A stretch of DNA of 8,641 nt. It comes from Anaerolineales bacterium UBA2232. GTDB taxonomy: Bacteria; Chloroflexota; Anaerolineae; UBA2200. The stretch is from the NCBI GenBank assembly GCA_002348045.1, contig DDYO01000316.1:1-8641 (forward strand), given 5' to 3'. The position numbers and the translations under genes were made by a program. Shown piece by piece: positions 6,512 to 8,641 of this stretch; within the stretch, counting starts at the first letter, position 1; each line of letters starts with the position of its first letter. The notes below the pieces were generated by a model that saw only the letters and a program-made list of their open reading frames with translations, was not told the DNA's origin and searched no databases.

Positions 6512-7117
6512 ATGAGCCGTGAGGCCCTAGGAGTCTGGATAGCTGCAATTGGCACGCTGGCCTGCTACAGCTATCTCTACAAGGACAACATATTCTATCA
6601 GGTGATGGAGCACATCTTCATTGGCATCGCAGCTGCCCATGCCGTTGTGATGGGTGTCCAGAGTATTAGAGATACTGCCTGGACGCCCGCAACGTCGGGC
6701 AAGTATGTCTGGTGGATTCCCATTGTCCTTGGTGCGCTGTTGTACACCCGCTTCTTCAAAGGGTACGGCTGGATCAGCAGGTATCCGCTAGCCTTTCTGA
6801 TGGGGGTTGGTGGGGGAGTTGCCTTCCGCGGCGCGCTCGATGGGCAATTTGTCGCCCAGATCCGGGCGACCATGGCACCGATCACCACGGTCAACCAGTT
6901 CATCATCTTCATCGGGGTGCTCGGCAGCCTCGCGTATTTCCTGTTCGGGCCCTGGAGTCGCACCCTGGTAGTTAGGTATGTAAGCACAATCGGGATCTGG
7001 ACCATGATGGCGGCGTTTGGGGCCGCCTATGGCAACACCGTGATGGCCCGCATGTCACTGGTCATTGGACGCCTGCAATTCCTGTTTGGTACCTGGTTGC
7101 CAATCCTGCCCAAGTAG
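6512..7117 (+). CDS. Six-helix integral membrane protein, fourth gene of operon
   Basis: Family not recognised. The ATG at 6512 begins one base after the previous stop; the ribosome site AAAGGGGG (6495-6502) lies inside the third gene, so translation is probably coupled. The 201-residue product has about six helices near 6-23, 33-51, 67-81, 90-106, 128-146 and 154-174, then a short amphipathic tail. Notable motifs are NIFYQVMEHIFIGIAAAHAVV (26-46), which has polar and charged residues (Glu33, His34, His43) in or next to a helix; MGVGGGVAFRGALDGQF (97-113), a glycine-rich helix end; and AAFGAAYGNT (167-176), which recalls AAFAVMIGNT in the second operon protein. The in-membrane histidines and glutamate could bind an ion or metal, but that is inference only. 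A long hairpin 23 bases after the stop marks the operon end. Confidence 0.8.
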   Translation: MSREALGVWIAAIGTLACYSYLYKDNIFYQVMEHIFIGIAAAHAVVMGVQSIRDTAWTPATSGKYVWWIPIVLGALLYTRFFKGYGWISRYPLAFLMGVGGGVAFRGALDGQFVAQIRATMAPITTVNQFIIFIGVLGSLAYFLFGPWSRTLVVRYVSTIGIWTMMAAFGAAYGNTVMARMSLVIGRLQFLFGTWLPILPK

Positions 7118-7140
7118 TGATCTGTGCTTGGCAGCGGTGA

Positions 7141-7185
7141 ATGGAGCGGTCGGGATGGTCTGTGACACCGTCCCGACCGCTCCAT
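7141..7185 (+). terminator. Long hairpin, probable terminator of the four-gene operon
   Basis: The arms ATGGAGCGGTCGGGA (7141-7155) and TCCCGACCGCTCCAT (7171-7185) are a perfect 15-bp inverted repeat. Inner bases extend the stem to about 19 bp, including one G-T pair, with a 7-base loop (7160-7166). It begins 23 bases after the stop of the fourth operon gene. No run of T follows, so it is not a classical factor-independent terminator; it may act as a U-less terminator, an mRNA 3'-end stabiliser, or a block to transcription from the convergent gene. Confidence 0.7.
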
Positions 7186-7743
7186 AGCTGTCTCGGAGCG
7201 TGCTTGATCGGGTAGGAACGGCAAGTCCTCGGGTCCGGGGCACGATGAGTAGCGGCGTTTGTGCCATGCGGCCAAACCGCGCGGCTGTCGTTTTCGGTGC
7301 ATGTCGGCAGTGTTGAGGGGCTACGGCATTGTGGTTTGGAAGTGGCGCTGGCGCACCACCTCCGGGCGGGCGCTGGCTGCCGGCTGCCGGTTTTGGCTAG
7401 GACAGCTCGTCCTGCGCCAGAGAGTCCCGTTCCCGGGCCGCTCCGGCGCAGGGCGACCAAGCAACGATCCAGGGTGGCGCGTGCGAGTCAGAGGGTTGGC
7501 CAGACTGGCTGCACGCCGTCAGCCAACACACACTTAGCCGCTGGTTTAAGACTTCCTGCGCCAAGCGGTGGGCTCCTTACGGGTCAGCGTGCCATCTACT
7601 CCCGCCGCCATGACGCTCCGGCGCCAGTGATCAGACGCTGCTCGCGAGTTGCCGGCAGAGCCATGGCGGGCAGACGCCAAAAGATCCCTGGCCCCGGCGA
7701 AAGGGATTTGATGCGGGCCGTCAGGACGTGGTCAGGCGAGGTA
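7186..7743. other. GC-rich intergenic stretch between two hairpins, no gene supported
   Basis: About 560 bases between the convergent transcription units. Long open frames exist on both strands, but they look like chance products of GC-rich DNA: arginine-, proline- and alanine-rich, without ribosome sites or recognisable motifs. A modest stem ATCCCT/AGGGAT (7684-7689 with 7702-7707, extendable to 8 bp with a G-T pair) is present. I see no tRNA, rRNA, CRISPR or IS end. It may be decayed coding sequence or hold an unrecognised small RNA. Confidence 0.45.
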
Positions 7744-7779
7744 CAAGTGGGGCAGGGACCGTAGTCCCCGCCCCACTTG
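7744..7779 (-). terminator. Long hairpin, probable terminator of the surface-protein gene
   Basis: The arms CAAGTGGGGCAGGGAC (7744-7759) and GTCCCCGCCCCACTTG (7764-7779) pair over 16 positions with a single A-C mismatch and a 4-base loop CGTA. It lies 31 bases beyond the stop of the minus-strand gene, the expected place for its terminator. Like the other hairpin it has no U-tract. Being nearly symmetrical, it could work in both directions. Confidence 0.7.
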
Positions 7780-7810
7780 CCGCCTAATGGCTTGAAGCTG
7801 CTAGGTGACT

Positions 7811-8641
7811 CTACCGCTTCTTGGGCGGCTTGGTTGGCGTAGTCTCGCCAGTGTCACCAGAATCGCTGCTGCTCTGGGTGTGCGGCACGACGATGTTGCC
7901 GCCGCCGAGAGAAGCACACTCACCCACATCCGCCTTGCCGTCGCCGTCGCTGTCCAGTGAGAACGGCGCCTGGCCAGCGATAGTGAGTTTGGTGGTGAAC
8001 CAGAACGTGTCGGTGCCAGTGCCGGGCTCATTCCCGTCCTTGACGTACACCGTGAACTCCTGGTTGCCAGCTTCCGCAAGCACGGAGCCGTCGGCGTCCA
8101 ATCGCGTGTAGACGCATTTGCCACTGAATGAGGCTTCGCCAGGGTAGAGGCTGTTGATTATGGCTAGCCCGTACATGGCGTTGCTCTTCATCCGGATGAT
8201 GCCACCATCGGGCAGGTGCGCGATGAGAATCAAGCTGCCCTGAACGCTGGTGGATTTCTTGTTGTACTTCATGGTGTAGCCGAAGTTGGTCTTGGCGCCT
8301 GCCAGCTCGGGATTCTTTGTGCTGGTGGGCCAGGTGAACCAGCCGCCACCAGTGGTGAAGCCCAAGCTGGGGTCATAGATTACGATAACCGTCTCGTACT
8401 CTCCGGCGTAGTAGTCGCCGGTGATGTTCAGCACCAACGAGTAGGTATTGACGGGGATCGGACCATCAAACGTGCAGGTGACCATTGCGTAGCCCGAATA
8501 CCCCGTTCCAGACGCTTCGCTAATCGATGCCGTGCCAGTTATCGGGCCACCAAGGACTGGTTCGAGCGTGCAGCTGCCAGACACTTGGGCCAGACTGATG
8601 TCGCCCGGCTCGGCATTGGGCTCGCCCTTGGGCTCGCCGGT
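7811..8641 (-). CDS. C-terminal part of a large secreted or surface protein (partial)
   Basis: The frame is open from the window edge to the TAG at 7811-7813, giving 276 residues with the N-terminus missing. Any start inside the window (for example GTG 8584) is unlikely because the frame continues upstream as a Gly-Glu-Pro-rich linker (TGEPKGEPNAEPGD). A beta-rich segment follows (NTYSLVLNITGDYYAGEYETVIVIYDPSLGF), then TTGGGWFTWP and GAKTNFGYTMKYNKK. I know this pattern from secreted multidomain proteins, often after PKD- or Ig-like repeats. Near the end, DSDGDGKADVGEC resembles a thrombospondin type-3 / dockerin-type calcium loop. The tail is Ser/Thr/Pro-rich and ends KPPKKR, with no LPXTG sorting signal. 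Four cysteines in the last ~257 residues could form two disulfides, fitting an extracellular location. Likely role: adhesion, matrix or binding of extracellular material; the substrate is unknown. Confidence 0.82.
   Translation of the reverse strand, partial: TGEPKGEPNAEPGDISLAQVSGSCTLEPVLGGPITGTASISEASGTGYSGYAMVTCTFDGPIPVNTYSLVLNITGDYYAGEYETVIVIYDPSLGFTTGGGWFTWPTSTKNPELAGAKTNFGYTMKYNKKSTSVQGSLILIAHLPDGGIIRMKSNAMYGLAIINSLYPGEASFSGKCVYTRLDADGSVLAEAGNQEFTVYVKDGNEPGTGTDTFWFTTKLTIAGQAPFSLDSDGDGKADVGECASLGGGNIVVPHTQSSSDSGDTGETTPTKPPKKR

Noticed and set aside
7480..7545. Possible tRNA-like GC stem near GGCTGCACGCCGTCAGCC
   Set aside because: No TTCRA-type T-loop, anticodon stem or acceptor stem of correct spacing could be drawn.
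7259..7764. 167-codon plus-strand frame (and a 132-codon minus-strand frame at 7062-7460) in the gap after the operon
   Set aside because: Rich in Arg, Pro and Ala, with no ribosome site or motif. The plus frame runs into the terminator-like hairpin at 7744 and the minus frame overlaps the fourth operon gene and the other hairpin.
1..8641. CRISPR arrays, defence-system cassettes or phage genes
   Set aside because: No regularly spaced repeats and no nuclease, methylase, toxin or phage structural motifs were seen. The only mobile DNA is the IS21 element.

Overview
The window looks like chromosomal DNA of a moderately GC-rich, free-living bacterium. Its genes start at strong GGAGGTG-type ribosome binding sites and often use TTG. 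The gene content would suit Chloroflexota or a related deep-branching or Firmicutes-like lineage: a secreted protein with a 'TTGGGWF ... NFGY..KY' domain, a DUF6754-like membrane protein, and an IS21-family element. This is a guess from protein style; no rRNA or other phylogenetic marker is present.

Region 1 (4-2160) is a complete IS21-family insertion sequence on the minus strand. It has a DDE transposase (istA) and an AAA+ helper (istB) joined by an ATGA overlap, with two tandem ~20-bp repeats inside each end. The flanking bases fit a 4-bp target duplication TGGC, of which three bases are visible on the left. The element sits inside a plus-strand M23 (LytM-type) metallopeptidase gene. The 3' part of that gene (2162-2674), including all visible zinc-site motifs, is left without its own start.

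Region 2 (2823-3719) is an intact beta-hydroxyacid dehydrogenase of the tartronate-semialdehyde reductase / 3-hydroxyisobutyrate dehydrogenase family. It is followed by about 525 bases with no convincing gene.

Region 3 (4246-7117) is the most interesting part. Four tightly packed plus-strand genes encode only membrane proteins, arranged as two alternating pairs: a soluble domain anchored at both ends, a six-helix protein, a second doubly anchored soluble domain, and a second six-helix protein. The first gene resembles the uncharacterised DUF6754 family; the others match nothing of known function that I recognise. The strict operon structure suggests a multi-subunit membrane complex of unknown role. 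The charge pattern suggests one soluble domain faces the cytoplasm and the other faces outward.

Region 4 (7118-7810) is intergenic between convergent genes. It is bounded by two long, nearly perfect hairpins (7141-7185 and 7744-7779) that lack U-tracts and probably end transcription from either side. The ~560 bases between them hold no gene I can support.

Region 5 (7811-8641, minus strand) is the C-terminal part of a large secreted or surface protein that runs off the window. It has a Gly-Glu-Pro-rich linker, a beta-rich domain and a calcium-loop-like segment.
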